Part shown: one piece after another, positions 44,995-53,997 of the stretch
Layout of the letters: every line of letters starts with the position of its first letter
Numbering within the stretch: the first letter of the stretch is position 1
NCBI RefSeq assembly: GCF_000697965.2
Contig: NZ_CP015880.1
Location: 2,294,001-2,358,000 of the forward strand
Direction: 5' to 3'
DNA length: 64,000 nt
DNA from: Ensifer adhaerens
Lineage (GTDB): Bacteria > Pseudomonadota > Alphaproteobacteria > Rhizobiales > Rhizobiaceae
The notes under the pieces: generated by a model
The model's input: the letters and a program-made list of their open reading frames with translations, nothing else
Told to the model about the DNA's origin: nothing
The model's database searches: none
Made by a program: the position numbers and the translations under genes

Positions 44995-45798
44995 TTATTG
45001 CCCGAGATTTCTCAGATAGAGCGACAGAAGCTGGGTCTGCGAGGAGATGCCGAGCTTGCGATAGACGTTGCGGCGATGAACCTTCACCGTGCCGGTGGAG
45101 ATGCCGAGCCTGAGGCCGATCGATTCTGACGAATGGCCCTGCAGCACCAGTTCGATGATCGAGGCTTCGCGGTCCGTCAGATTGAGATGCTGCCAGACGC
45201 CGTCGGCCGGCGGGTGCGTCGCCTTGCGCCTGCTGCGCCCGGTTTTCGCCAGCGCCGCATCGAACCGGCGGCCGAGATCGGCCCAGTGATGGCGCACCAG
45301 GCCGGAGACCAGCGGCTCCACCTTTTTCAACAGCGCGAACTCCGTCGCGCTGAAAGTCCCCGTCGCCTCGCGCCGCATCAGCGAAAGCACGACGGTGATC
45401 TGCTCGTCGATCGGCACGAAGAAGCCGACCTCTTCGGCAAGCCCCGTCTGCACATAATAGGTGCGATAATATTCCGAGGAGAAGAACCGGTCGGGCGCCA
45501 GCTCCCGCATCCGCCAGACGCCGGGCTCACTCTTGATCGCCGCGTGGTAGAACGGGTCGAGCAGGTACGGTCCAGCCTGATAGAGGCTGACGAAGAGCAC
45601 GTGATCCTTGGCGTTGAAGGTGCTGTAGAGGTCGATCGGGCGTTCCTTGCCGCGATAGGCAAAGACAACCACGTAGTCGAAGGTCATCAGCGTCGACATC
45701 AGCCGCCGATAGGTGGAGCCGACAGCATCGTCGTCCATCGCGGCACCCGCCACCAGCGGCGCCATGACCTGAAAAAGTCCTTCGAGATCGACGCTCAA
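44995..45798 (-). CDS. LuxR-type transcriptional regulator
   Basis: This 267-residue protein has a C-terminal LuxR HTH: NLTDREASIIELVLQGHSSE then IGLRLGISTGTVKVHRRNVY (about residues 203-245). The N-terminal about 190 residues form a globular domain with YVVVFAYRGKERPIDLYS; it does not show the conserved Trp/Tyr/Asp set of acyl-homoserine-lactone receptors, so quorum sensing is not supported. The start is TTG with GGGAGGG four bases upstream. It is divergent from the ABC importer beginning at 45984 and likely controls it. Confidence 0.85.
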   Translation of the reverse strand: MSVDLEGLFQVMAPLVAGAAMDDDAVGSTYRRLMSTLMTFDYVVVFAYRGKERPIDLYSTFNAKDHVLFVSLYQAGPYLLDPFYHAAIKSEPGVWRMRELAPDRFFSSEYYRTYYVQTGLAEEVGFFVPIDEQITVVLSLMRREATGTFSATEFALLKKVEPLVSGLVRHHWADLGRRFDAALAKTGRSRRKATHPPADGVWQHLNLTDREASIIELVLQGHSSESIGLRLGISTGTVKVHRRNVYRKLGISSQTQLLSLYLRNLGQ

Positions 45799-45824
45799 AC
45801 CGCCCTCCCGGCCGGTGTTTCCTG

Positions 45825-45887
45825 CTCTGGGGTATACTCCTCACACAGAGCAATCTGCGTTGAAATACCTCTCTCGGGGTATATACC
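45825..45887. promoter_or_regulatory. Repeated GGGGTATA boxes in the LuxR/ABC divergent promoter
   Basis: CTCTGGGGTATAC (45825-45837) and CTCTCGGGGTATAT (45871-45884) are similar direct repeats 46 bp apart. The second also forms an inverted repeat, ATACC-N6-GGGGTAT, with the preceding bases. They are candidate LuxR-type regulator sites for both transcripts. Confidence 0.4.
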
Positions 45888-45983
45888 GGCAGGGCACGCG
45901 GTGACTAGGCTGTGTGTCAATGACGGTGGAGTGCCAGGATGCAAGATCCTGGCGACATCCGATAACAACCGCAGGGAACAGAC

Positions 45984-47066
45984 GTGACATCCGCTTCGAC
46001 GAACGACATCGAGTTCCGTTCGGTCGCCAAACGTTATGGCGCCGTGACGGCCGTTTCCGACATCAATCTTCAGGTGCCGCGCGGCGCCTTCATGGCGCTT
46101 CTCGGGCCATCGGGTTGCGGCAAGACCACGTGTCTGCGCATGATCGGCGGCTTCGAGCAGCCGAGCGAAGGCACGGTCTTCATCAGCGGCGAGCCGATGA
46201 ATGGCGTTGCCGCCTATCGCCGCCCGGTCAACATGGTGTTCCAGCACTATGCGCTGTTCCCCCATCTCGACGTCGAGCAGAACGTCTCCTACGGGCTGAA
46301 GCAGATGCGGCCGCGCATCGCCGGCGCCGAGATTTCTCGCCGCGCCCAGGAGGCGCTGGAGATGGTACGGCTCGGCGGTTTCGGCAAGCGCCGCATCCAC
46401 GAAATGTCCGGCGGCCAGCAGCAGCGCGTGGCGCTCGCCCGCGCCATCGTCAACAAGCCGAAGGTGCTGCTGCTCGACGAGCCCCTCGCCGCCCTCGACA
46501 AGAAGCTGCGCACCGCCATGCAGATCGAGCTGCAGACGCTGCAGCGCGAACTCGGAATCACCTTCGTGCTCGTCACCCACGACCAGGAGGAAGCGCTGTC
46601 GATGAGCGATTTCGTCTGCGTCATGAATGCCGGTCGCATCGTCCAGGTCGGCCCGCCGCAGGAAATCTACGACAGGCCCGCAAGCCTCTTCGTCGCCGAT
46701 TTCGTCGGCAAGACCAACCGCATCTCGGCGACCGTCGACGGCAACGCCTCGATCGAGCTCGCCAACGGCACGCGTTTTGCCGCCCCCGCGATCAACGGCA
46801 CACGGGGGGCGGCCATGGTGGCACTCCGGCCCGAGGCGATCCGCCTGACGCGCAACGGTGCCGTCAGCACGGCGGCGCTGGCCGGCACCGTCACCCACCG
46901 GATCTTCCTGGGGTCAGCGGTCGAATATTCCGTCGCGGTCGACGGTCTCGGCGACTTCCTCGTGACGGCCGACCGCCGCACGCTCGGCGACAGCGAGCTG
47001 GTCGAGCCCGGCGAAAAGGTCGGCCTCGCCTTCGATCCGAACGCGCTTCACGTCTTTCCAGCCTGA
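45984..47066 (+). CDS. Spermidine/putrescine-type ABC transporter ATPase (PotA-like)
   Basis: The protein has 360 residues. Walker A GPSGCGKTT (about 42-50), Q-loop MVFQHYALFPHL, signature MSGGQQQRVALARA (about 141), Walker B VLLLDEPLAALDKKLR and H-loop VTHDQEEA are all intact, and a TOBE_2 domain (about 285-360) is present. The start is GTG, with GGGA upstream. It is first in an operon of ATPase, binding protein, two permeases and a short-chain dehydrogenase. Confidence 0.92.
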   Translation: MTSASTNDIEFRSVAKRYGAVTAVSDINLQVPRGAFMALLGPSGCGKTTCLRMIGGFEQPSEGTVFISGEPMNGVAAYRRPVNMVFQHYALFPHLDVEQNVSYGLKQMRPRIAGAEISRRAQEALEMVRLGGFGKRRIHEMSGGQQQRVALARAIVNKPKVLLLDEPLAALDKKLRTAMQIELQTLQRELGITFVLVTHDQEEALSMSDFVCVMNAGRIVQVGPPQEIYDRPASLFVADFVGKTNRISATVDGNASIELANGTRFAAPAINGTRGAAMVALRPEAIRLTRNGAVSTAALAGTVTHRIFLGSAVEYSVAVDGLGDFLVTADRRTLGDSELVEPGEKVGLAFDPNALHVFPA

Positions 47067-47135
47067 CATCGCCCGGCTTCCGAAGCCGGTTCTGCCGCCT
47101 ACGCATGAACGTCAAACGATAAAGGGAACAGCGTC

Positions 47136-48296
47136 ATGAGCAAATGGTACAGAGAAAATGCCCCTATCACCGCCGACCAGCTCGCGGACGAACTGATGCG
47201 CCTGAAGCGCGGCTCGGTCACGCGCCGCCACTTCCTCGGCGTCACCGGCCTCGGTCTTGCGACCGCCGTTCTGGCGCGCCAGCCCGGCCTCTTCAATTCC
47301 ACCGCCTTTGCCGGCGACCTCGGCACGCAGATGTCGATCGCCACCTGGCCGAACTACCATGATCCGGCGACCTTCGAAGCCTTCCAGGCGGCCACCGGCG
47401 TTGCCGTCGAGGTCAACGTCTTCGGCTCCAACGAAGAGATGCTGGCGAAACTCCAGGCCGGCGGCACCGGCTGGGACCTCTTCGTTCCCACCAACTACAC
47501 GATCTCGACCTATGTGAAGCTTGGCCTCATCGACGAACTCGATCTTTCCAAGCTTGCGAACTACGACGCGTCGACCGAGACGGCGCGCTTCACCAACGAA
47601 GGCATCGTCGACGGCAAGACCTATGCCGTGCCGAAGAACTGGGGCACGACCGGCATCGCGGTCAACTCGGCGAAGATCAAGAAGCCGGTGACGAGCTGGA
47701 AGGAATTCTTCGAGATCGCCATGACCGAAGGCGACGGCCGCGCCATGGTGCACGATTACCAGCTCACCACCATCGGCAACGCGCTGGTGTCGCTCGGCTA
47801 TTCCTTCAACTCGATCAAGCCGGACGAACTCGCCAAGGCCGAGGAACTGCTGATCAAGGTGAAACCACACCTCTACGCCATCAACAGCGACTACCAGCCG
47901 TCGATGCGCGCGACCGATGCCTGGATGACCATGTGCTGGACCAATGACGGCGCCCAGCTCAACCGCGACATGCCGGAAATCCTGTTCACGCTCGGCAAGG
48001 ACGGCGGCGAGATCTGGTCGGACTTCTACGCGATCCCGAAGAGTGCCGCCAACAAGGCCGCCGGCTACGCGCTGCTCAACTATCTGATGGCGCCGGAAAA
48101 CGCCATGAAGGAGCACATCGCCAACGGCGCACCGACCACCGACAGCCGCGTCATGAAGCTGCTGCCGGTCGACGTTACCTCCAACAAGATCGTCTATCCG
48201 GACGAGGCCGCGCTGACGCCGCTCGAATTCGGCGCCGCCGTGACCCTCACCGACCCCGGCCGCGCCGAACTGATGGCGCGCTTCAAGTCGGCTTGA
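47136..48296 (+). CDS. Spermidine/putrescine-type substrate-binding protein (PotD-like, Tat signal)
   Basis: The protein has 386 residues. A long N-region precedes the twin-arginine motif VTRRHFLGVTGLGLATAV (about residues 28-45), so Tat export of a folded protein is likely. The mature part follows PotD: MSIATWPNYHDPATFEAFQA, GTGWDLFVPTNYTISTYV, VPKNWGTTGIAVN and the late SVV-like APENAMKEHIANGAPT. The PotD family binds linear polyamines or related cations; the ligand here is not resolved. It lies 69 bp after the ATPase gene. Confidence 0.9.
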   Translation: MSKWYRENAPITADQLADELMRLKRGSVTRRHFLGVTGLGLATAVLARQPGLFNSTAFAGDLGTQMSIATWPNYHDPATFEAFQAATGVAVEVNVFGSNEEMLAKLQAGGTGWDLFVPTNYTISTYVKLGLIDELDLSKLANYDASTETARFTNEGIVDGKTYAVPKNWGTTGIAVNSAKIKKPVTSWKEFFEIAMTEGDGRAMVHDYQLTTIGNALVSLGYSFNSIKPDELAKAEELLIKVKPHLYAINSDYQPSMRATDAWMTMCWTNDGAQLNRDMPEILFTLGKDGGEIWSDFYAIPKSAANKAAGYALLNYLMAPENAMKEHIANGAPTTDSRVMKLLPVDVTSNKIVYPDEAALTPLEFGAAVTLTDPGRAELMARFKSA

Positions 48297-48310
48297 TCTG
48301 GCATGTGACT

Positions 48311-48475
48311 GCCCCTCATCCGCCTGCCGGCACCTTCTCCCCGCAAGCGGGGAGAAGGAACAAGCGGCAAGCTCCCCGCCCTCCTGCTTCTGCCGGAAGA
48401 AAGGGACCGGGCGGGTGCCACAAATCCCCTTCCCCCACCTGCGGGGGGAAGGTGCCGGCAGGCGGATGAGGGGCC
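48311..48475. repeat. Pair of RIME-like repeats in inverted orientation
   Basis: Copy A (48311-48358) begins CCCCTCATCCGCCTGCCGGC and continues through CTTCTCCCCGC to GGGGAGAAGG. Copy B (48428-48474) is the inverted version, ending GGCGGATGAGGGG. The two could form a long cruciform or an RNA hairpin between the binding-protein and permease genes of one operon. No gene is visible in this 230-bp gap. Confidence 0.8.
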
Positions 48476-48526
48476 TTTCCCTCCCGCTCGCATCGAAGTG
48501 CTGATGAAACGCGAACGGAAGAATTT

Positions 48527-49393
48527 ATGACCGCGGCAACGAACACGAAGAGAAACCTGGTGACGGCGGCGCTGGTGGCGCCGGCCGCGGCCTGGCTGAT
48601 GATCTTCCTCGTGCTGCCCTTCATCGCCATGCTGGTCTTCGCTTTCGGCGAACGCGCACCGGAAGGCGGCTATCAGGCAGCCTTCACCTTTGCCCAATTC
48701 GCCAACCTGCCGACACGGGCGGCCGCCTTCTGGAACACGCTGATCCTCGCGCCGGTCGGCGCGCTCGCCTGCCTGCTGATCGCCTATCCGGTCGCCTATT
48801 ATCTGGCGGTCAAGGCGAACCCGCGCTACCGGCTGATCCTCGTGTCGCTCGTCGTCGTGCCCTTCTGGACGAGCCTGCTCGTGCGCACCTATGCCTGGAT
48901 GTACATTCTTGGCTCGCGCGGGATCCCCAATCTGCTCTCGATGATCGGCATCGAGGACGTGAGGATGTTGAACACGCCGGGCGCCGTGCTTCTCGGTATC
49001 GTCTACGGCTACCTGCCGCTGATGATCATGCCCATTTACGTGAGCCTTGAAAAACTCGATCGCCGCCTGCTCGAGGCCTCCGCCGACCTCGGCGGGAGGC
49101 CGGTGTCGACCTTCTTCGGCGTCACCCTGCCGCTCTCCTTGCCGGGTGTCATGACCGGCGTCGCGCTGGTGACGATCCTGCTGCTCGGCGAATACCTGAT
49201 CCCGCAGCTCCTGGGCGGCGGCAAGGTTTTCTTCATCGGCAATGCGTTGGTCGATCTCTTCCTGCAATCGCGAAACTGGCCGTTCGGCTCCGCGATCGCC
49301 GTCACGCTGGTTGCCGTCGTCGTCGTGATCCTGATGGTGGCAATGCGCATTGCCTTCCGCGTCGCCGGCACAAGACAGGTGGATCTCGTCTGA
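48527..49393 (+). CDS. Spermidine/putrescine-type ABC permease (PotB/PotH-like)
   Basis: The protein has 288 residues and six predicted helices. The EAA loop is LLEASADLGGRPVSTFFGVT (about residues 182-201), and PFWTSLLVRTYAWMYILG (about 114-131) is a hallmark of PotB/PotH. It starts shortly after the RIME pair. Its TGA overlaps the ATG of the next permease. Confidence 0.92.
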   Translation: MTAATNTKRNLVTAALVAPAAAWLMIFLVLPFIAMLVFAFGERAPEGGYQAAFTFAQFANLPTRAAAFWNTLILAPVGALACLLIAYPVAYYLAVKANPRYRLILVSLVVVPFWTSLLVRTYAWMYILGSRGIPNLLSMIGIEDVRMLNTPGAVLLGIVYGYLPLMIMPIYVSLEKLDRRLLEASADLGGRPVSTFFGVTLPLSLPGVMTGVALVTILLLGEYLIPQLLGGGKVFFIGNALVDLFLQSRNWPFGSAIAVTLVAVVVVILMVAMRIAFRVAGTRQVDLV

Positions 49394-50211
49394 TGCGCGC
49401 CTTCATCTCCTCCGTCTACCTCTTCCTCTACGCCCCGATCGCGCTCGTCGTCCTGTTCTCCTTCAATGCCGGGCGCAATGCGAGCGAGTTCACCGGGTTT
49501 TCGACCGCCTGGTACGGCAAGGCGCTTGGAAATACCTTCCTGGTTTCGGCGCTGCAGAACAGCCTGCTGATCGCCTTTACCAGCGCCACACTCGCCGCGA
49601 TCTTTGGCACCATGGCAGCCCTCGGGATGGAGCGGATGGCTCCGCGCAACCGGGCGATCTTCGATGCGCTGTTTGCAGCCGCAATCGTCGTGCCCGGTGT
49701 GGTCATCGGCATCGCCACGCTGGTCGCCCTCGTTGCCGTCTTCTCCTTCGTCAACCCGGCGCTGGCGACGATCTGGCCCGGCGACCAGCCGCCGCAGCTC
49801 GGCCTTGGCTACGGCTCTATCATCGCCGCTCACGGCCTGTTCTCGATGGCGCTGGTGACGATGATCGTGAAGGCCCGCATCGCCAGCCTCGGCCGCGATA
49901 TCGTCGAGGCATCGAGCGACCTTTACGCGACACCGCTCACCACCTTCCGGCTGATCGTGTTGCCGCAGATCCTGCCGTCGATCCTTGCCGGCTTTCTTCT
50001 GGCCTTCACCTTCTCCTTCGACGATTTCATCATCGCCTTCTTCGTCGCGGGCTCGAAGACCACGCTGCCGATCTACGTCTTCGCCTCGATCCGCCGCGGC
50101 GTGACGCCCGAGATCAACGCGATCGCGACGCTGGTGCTCGTCGCCTCGCTGCTTCTGATCCTGACCGCCCGCATCCTGATGCGGGAAAAGAAAACGAAAT
50201 CCGGGGAGTGA
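49393..50211 (+). CDS. Spermidine/putrescine-type ABC permease (PotC/PotI-like)
   Basis: This 272-residue permease begins MRAFISSVYLFLYAPIALVV, typical of PotC/PotI, and contains FSFNAGRNASEFTGFSTAWY, an EAA loop at IVEASSDLYATPLTTFRLIV and the late TFSFDDFIIAFFVAGS (about 210-225). The TGATG overlap with PotB indicates coupling. The short-chain dehydrogenase starts 4 bp after its stop. Confidence 0.92.
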   Translation: MRAFISSVYLFLYAPIALVVLFSFNAGRNASEFTGFSTAWYGKALGNTFLVSALQNSLLIAFTSATLAAIFGTMAALGMERMAPRNRAIFDALFAAAIVVPGVVIGIATLVALVAVFSFVNPALATIWPGDQPPQLGLGYGSIIAAHGLFSMALVTMIVKARIASLGRDIVEASSDLYATPLTTFRLIVLPQILPSILAGFLLAFTFSFDDFIIAFFVAGSKTTLPIYVFASIRRGVTPEINAIATLVLVASLLLILTARILMREKKTKSGE

Positions 50212-50215
50212 AACC

Positions 50216-50977
50216 ATGATCCTGAAAGACCGGGTCGCGATCGTGACCGGAGCGGGCTCCGGGATCGGTCAGGCGGGTGCGGCCATCATGGCGCGCGAAG
50301 GCGCCCATGTCGTCGTCATCGACCGCAGCCTTTCGGCCGCGGCAACCGCCGTCGAGGCAATCGCCGCCAAAGGCGGCAGCGCCGAGGCGCTCACCATCGA
50401 CGTGACGGATGACTCGGCCCTTTCTGACGGCATCGCCGATATCCTCTATCGCCACGGCCGCATCGACATTCTGCACAACCACGCCGGCGCCCAGGTCGCG
50501 GGGGACCTGGAAGAGGTCGAGGTCGCCGGCTTCGACCGCTCCTGGAACCTCAATGTCCGCGCCCATTTCATGGCAGCGCGGCTGGTCATGCCGTCGATGC
50601 GCGCCGCCGGCCGCGGCGTCATCCTCAACACCTCCTCATCCTCGGGCGTGCTCTACGACCGCGAGATGATCGCCTACACGACCACCAAACACGCCGTCAT
50701 CGCCATGACCAAGCAGATGGCCGGCGACTACGCCCGCCACGGCATTCGCGTCAACGCGCTCTGCCCCGGCTGGGTCGACACCCCCTTCAACGAACCGTTC
50801 ATCGCGCAAATGGGCGGCCGCGGCGCAATCGAATCCTATATCCGCGAAAAGGTGCCGCTCGGCCGCTGGGCCAGCGTCGAGGAGATCGCCGAGTCGATCC
50901 TCTTCCTCGTTTCCGACCGCTCCTCCTACATGACCGGCCAGATCCTGGTGGTGGACGGCGGCGAGACGGTGGTGTGA
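50216..50977 (+). CDS. Short-chain dehydrogenase/reductase
   Basis: The protein has 253 residues of the classical SDR type. The cofactor motif is VTGAGSGIGQAG (about residues 10-21), NHAGA replaces the usual NNAG (about 88), the active-site serine is in NTSSSSGVLYD (about 140) and the YxxxK pair is YTTTKHAVIAM (about 156-160). The C-terminal YMTGQILVVDGGETVV is typical. It is the last gene of the ABC operon and probably acts on the imported compound, oxidising a hydroxyl with NAD(P). Confidence 0.9.
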   Translation: MILKDRVAIVTGAGSGIGQAGAAIMAREGAHVVVIDRSLSAAATAVEAIAAKGGSAEALTIDVTDDSALSDGIADILYRHGRIDILHNHAGAQVAGDLEEVEVAGFDRSWNLNVRAHFMAARLVMPSMRAAGRGVILNTSSSSGVLYDREMIAYTTTKHAVIAMTKQMAGDYARHGIRVNALCPGWVDTPFNEPFIAQMGGRGAIESYIREKVPLGRWASVEEIAESILFLVSDRSSYMTGQILVVDGGETVV

Positions 50978-51098
50978 TGAACAGAGAGTGCGGTAACATC
51001 CCGTCATGGTGAAGTGCCGCGGCGGAAAATCCGACACTGAAGAAGTGAGCGCCGGAAGGCCCACGCCGTGAGGCGGTCCCAATGCTCGCAATCACGAG

Positions 51099-51305
51099 AT
51101 GGCAAGGCATGAGCCGGTTCAAGAATGGGCGCAGATGTGCCGCGTGTTGCATCACTTCGGCGTCATGAAGGATTACAGCGCAGCGGAATGCTACCGCATC
51201 GCCAAGGAACTGAAAAAGCTGGTCGCTGAAGGCAAGGTGGTGAAGATCAGTCGCGGGCGCTATCGCTTCCTGCCACCAGTCGACGACAGAAATGGTGAGG
51301 AATGA
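51099..51305 (+). CDS. Small hypothetical protein, winged-helix-like
   Basis: The 68-residue product is not assigned to a family. It reads as helix (HHFGVMKDYSAAECYRIAK), helix (KELKKLVAEGK) and a basic beta-wing (VVKISRGRYRFLP), a pattern like a small winged-helix or replication-initiator-type DNA-binding unit. The end overlaps no gene; the methyltransferase is convergent 21 bp away. Codon use is less GC-rich than the neighbours. It could be a real short gene or the remnant of a larger one. Confidence 0.45.
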   Translation: MARHEPVQEWAQMCRVLHHFGVMKDYSAAECYRIAKELKKLVAEGKVVKISRGRYRFLPPVDDRNGEE

Positions 51306-51326
51306 CGGCGGCAAGTGAGGAGCCCG

Positions 51327-52133
51327 CTACGCCCCAGGAACAATCCCCCGGCAGGCCCAGGCAACCGCCGCAAAGGACCGCGGCCCATCGGGCTGGCCAG
51401 CCTGGTAGGCGGCCCTGACCGCCGCATCGATCTTCGCCCGCTGACCAGAATCCAGCGCACCGATGTATTTGCCGAGCGGTCCTTCGCCCGCCGCGATCGG
51501 CTGCCAGAAATCCTCGAACGACTGATAGTCCATGCGGATCATCAGTGACGTCTGCTCGACCCTTTCAAGACCGTGCGCCGCAAAGTTCTGCATCATTTCC
51601 CCGGGCCGCATCATCGGCTGGAAACAATAGCGACTGCGCACCTGCTCGGCATTTCCATCCAGCATCGCCGCCACATCGAGCACCATGCGCATGCCCGGCA
51701 TGCCGCCAAAGTGATCCCAAACAACGGCTGCAACGACGCCGCCCGGCCGGGTGACTCGGCGCATCTCGGCGACCGCCTTTCCCGATTCCGGCACGAAATG
51801 CAGCACCAGCAGCGCCATCGCCCGGTCGAAGGATGCATCGGCAAAGGGCAGCGCGCAGGCGTCGGCCTGCTGGACTTTGATCCGCGGATCTGAACTCGCC
51901 CGGATCGTCGCTTCGACGAAAACAGGCGAAAAGTCGATTGCAACGATCTCGCTGACATCGGCCGCGCGCGGTAAGGCAAAGGTAAGGCTGCCCGTGCCGC
52001 AACCGACATCCAGCACCCGCTCACCGTCGGCAACACCCGCAAAGTCGATGAATGGCGGCGCAAGCCGCCGGCTCCACCGGCCCATCAACTGTTCGTAGCC
52101 GGCAGCACTCTGCACATTGAAGCTCGATGTCAT
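51327..52133 (-). CDS. Class I SAM-dependent methyltransferase (UbiE-like)
   Basis: The protein has 268 residues. Motif I is VLDVGCGTGSLTFALP (about residues 40-55), the acidic loop is IVAIDFSPVFVEAT, motif II is ADACALPFADASFDRAMALLVLHFV (about 89-113) and motif III is RVTRPGGVVAAVVW. GGAGG lies five bases before the ATG at 52133. The acceptor is unknown. It is convergent with the small gene at 51099. Confidence 0.85.
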   Translation of the reverse strand: MTSSFNVQSAAGYEQLMGRWSRRLAPPFIDFAGVADGERVLDVGCGTGSLTFALPRAADVSEIVAIDFSPVFVEATIRASSDPRIKVQQADACALPFADASFDRAMALLVLHFVPESGKAVAEMRRVTRPGGVVAAVVWDHFGGMPGMRMVLDVAAMLDGNAEQVRSRYCFQPMMRPGEMMQNFAAHGLERVEQTSLMIRMDYQSFEDFWQPIAAGEGPLGKYIGALDSGQRAKIDAAVRAAYQAGQPDGPRSFAAVAWACRGIVPGA

Positions 52134-52297
52134 GATCGCCTCCGGGCAGTGAGGCGTGCATTGTAACGTGTGGCAGGCGCGACACCAAGACACCGGCTCA
52201 CCGCTCGAGCGCCGTCAGCAGAAACGGTGGAAGGTACGTCGTCAGATCGCCTGCGTGAGCGGGCGTGATTTTTGAGAATGGCAAAGCAGCAAGGAAG

Positions 52298-53926
52298 TCA
52301 GGAAGGTTGAGGCGTCTGAAGCAAGTTGCTCGGGATTTGTTGCAACAATTCCGCCAATCGTTTCTGCCAATGCGGATTGCGCTGTCTTAGCGGCTCTAGA
52401 GCGTCGCCTGACACGTTCTCCAATTCGCTCATCAACGCGCGCGATGATCGAGCCTCTGCAAGACGCCCGGCAGCCGCATAACAGCAGGCCAGCGTTTCTT
52501 GGACCGGCCGCCATCCGGGGCGCACCTTTTGGGCCTTCACGGCAGCAGCGAGCGCGTTTGTTCCATCGCCTGCAAACAGGTGGGCGAGCGCCAGAAAATT
52601 CAGCCAGACGAAGTTCTGCGGGTCATTGGCGTTCAACATGAGACCGTGTTCAAGCGACGCTATGGCACCGGACGCGTTCCCCCTGAACAGCTCCGCCATC
52701 CCCAGGACAAGGTGGCCAAGGGCGAAACTCGGGCTGATCTCGATCGCCCTTTCGGCGGCGAGGACCGCCTGCTCGGGCGCATTCGCGTACGCGCTGCAGA
52801 TCGCCAGCGCATAGTGTGTGTACGGGTTCTTTTCGTCGAGCCGAACGGCTGCCAAGGCGGCGTCCAAACCCTCTCTGATGTCATCGGAAGGAAGCTCGCT
52901 CCATCCATAGGCGACGATGCCTGCGCTCACGCGACCAAGCCAGAGATGCGCTTCGGCAAGCTCGGGATCAAGCCGACACGCCTCCCTGAATAGCTCTCGC
53001 GCCATCAAGTGGGTCTGCTGGCCAACCTGGTGAAAATACCAGGTCCCCTGCCGCACGATCTCCCACGCCGACAAATTTCCCGTGTGCCGCGCCGGCGAGG
53101 GGAATGATGCCGTCTTCAACAGTTCTGGTTCAATCGCACCTGCAACTCTCTCTGCGATGGCGTCTTGAACTGCGAATGCCTCTTCCATTTCCAGGTCATA
53201 CCGTTCGGCCCAGACCTGGCTGGCCGAGGTGGTCTCGACCAGTTGCGTGGAGACCCGAAGACGGCCGCCGGAGCGGCGCACGCTTCCTTCGAGCACGTAA
53301 TCGACATCCAGGTCTCGGCCCACCTGCTTGGCGCTCACCGACTTGTGCTTGTAGACGAAACTTGAATTGCGCCCGATGACCCGAAACCACCGAAATCTCG
53401 TAAGCGCGGTGATCACATCTTCGGTGATGCCATCGACCAGATACGACTGTTGCTTGTCACTGCTCAGATTTGCAAACGGTAGGACCACGATCGATGGTCT
53501 GCCCGGGTTCGCGGGCGAACCTGGCAGTGCCGGCGACGCATCAGCGGCAACCGGATGCAGGCTATTCACCCGGGCGGCAAAACGATAGCCCGCACGCGGC
53601 ACGGTGGCGATCCATTCGTTCCCCTCCGGTTGAGGGCCCAGCATCTTGCGCAAGGCAGCGATCTGAACCGAGAGATTGCTCTCCTCGACGACAGCCGCGG
53701 GCCAGGCTGCCTCCATCAGCGCGGACTTGCTCACGACCTGCATCGACGCTCGCACCAGCGCGTGCAGCAGCAACAAGCCCTTATGGCCAATTGCGACCCG
53801 CCGCCCTTCACGCGTCAGTGCGCCGCGCTCCATGTCGAGGATGAATGTCCCGAACGCGAACAGTTGCGGCTCGACACTATCGGCCACGACGTCTTCGGAA
53901 GAATTCGGAACTTTTCGCCCTCCCAT
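52298..53926 (-). CDS. Winged-helix/TolB-like/TPR regulator (CadC- and adenylate-cyclase-associated type)
   Basis: This 542-residue protein has three parts. An OmpR/CadC-type winged helix lies at about 25-115, with HALVRASMQVVSKSALMEAA, EESNLSVQIAALRKMLG and ATVPRAGYRF. A TolB-N/FlgO-like domain lies at about 143-262, with IVVLPFANLSSDKQQSYLVD. A tetratricopeptide array covers about 290-500. No transmembrane helix separates the winged helix from the rest, so it should be soluble. The ligand or partner that the TPR part senses is not evident. It is divergent from the cupin gene at 53998, its most likely target. Confidence 0.85.
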   Translation of the reverse strand: MGGRKVPNSSEDVVADSVEPQLFAFGTFILDMERGALTREGRRVAIGHKGLLLLHALVRASMQVVSKSALMEAAWPAAVVEESNLSVQIAALRKMLGPQPEGNEWIATVPRAGYRFAARVNSLHPVAADASPALPGSPANPGRPSIVVLPFANLSSDKQQSYLVDGITEDVITALTRFRWFRVIGRNSSFVYKHKSVSAKQVGRDLDVDYVLEGSVRRSGGRLRVSTQLVETTSASQVWAERYDLEMEEAFAVQDAIAERVAGAIEPELLKTASFPSPARHTGNLSAWEIVRQGTWYFHQVGQQTHLMARELFREACRLDPELAEAHLWLGRVSAGIVAYGWSELPSDDIREGLDAALAAVRLDEKNPYTHYALAICSAYANAPEQAVLAAERAIEISPSFALGHLVLGMAELFRGNASGAIASLEHGLMLNANDPQNFVWLNFLALAHLFAGDGTNALAAAVKAQKVRPGWRPVQETLACCYAAAGRLAEARSSRALMSELENVSGDALEPLRQRNPHWQKRLAELLQQIPSNLLQTPQPS

Positions 53927-53997
53927 TCAGGACTCCAGCCGGTCTTCTTGCGATCCTTTGCGCAGGTCGACCAGACTACCACAGAGGAGACCGAAAA

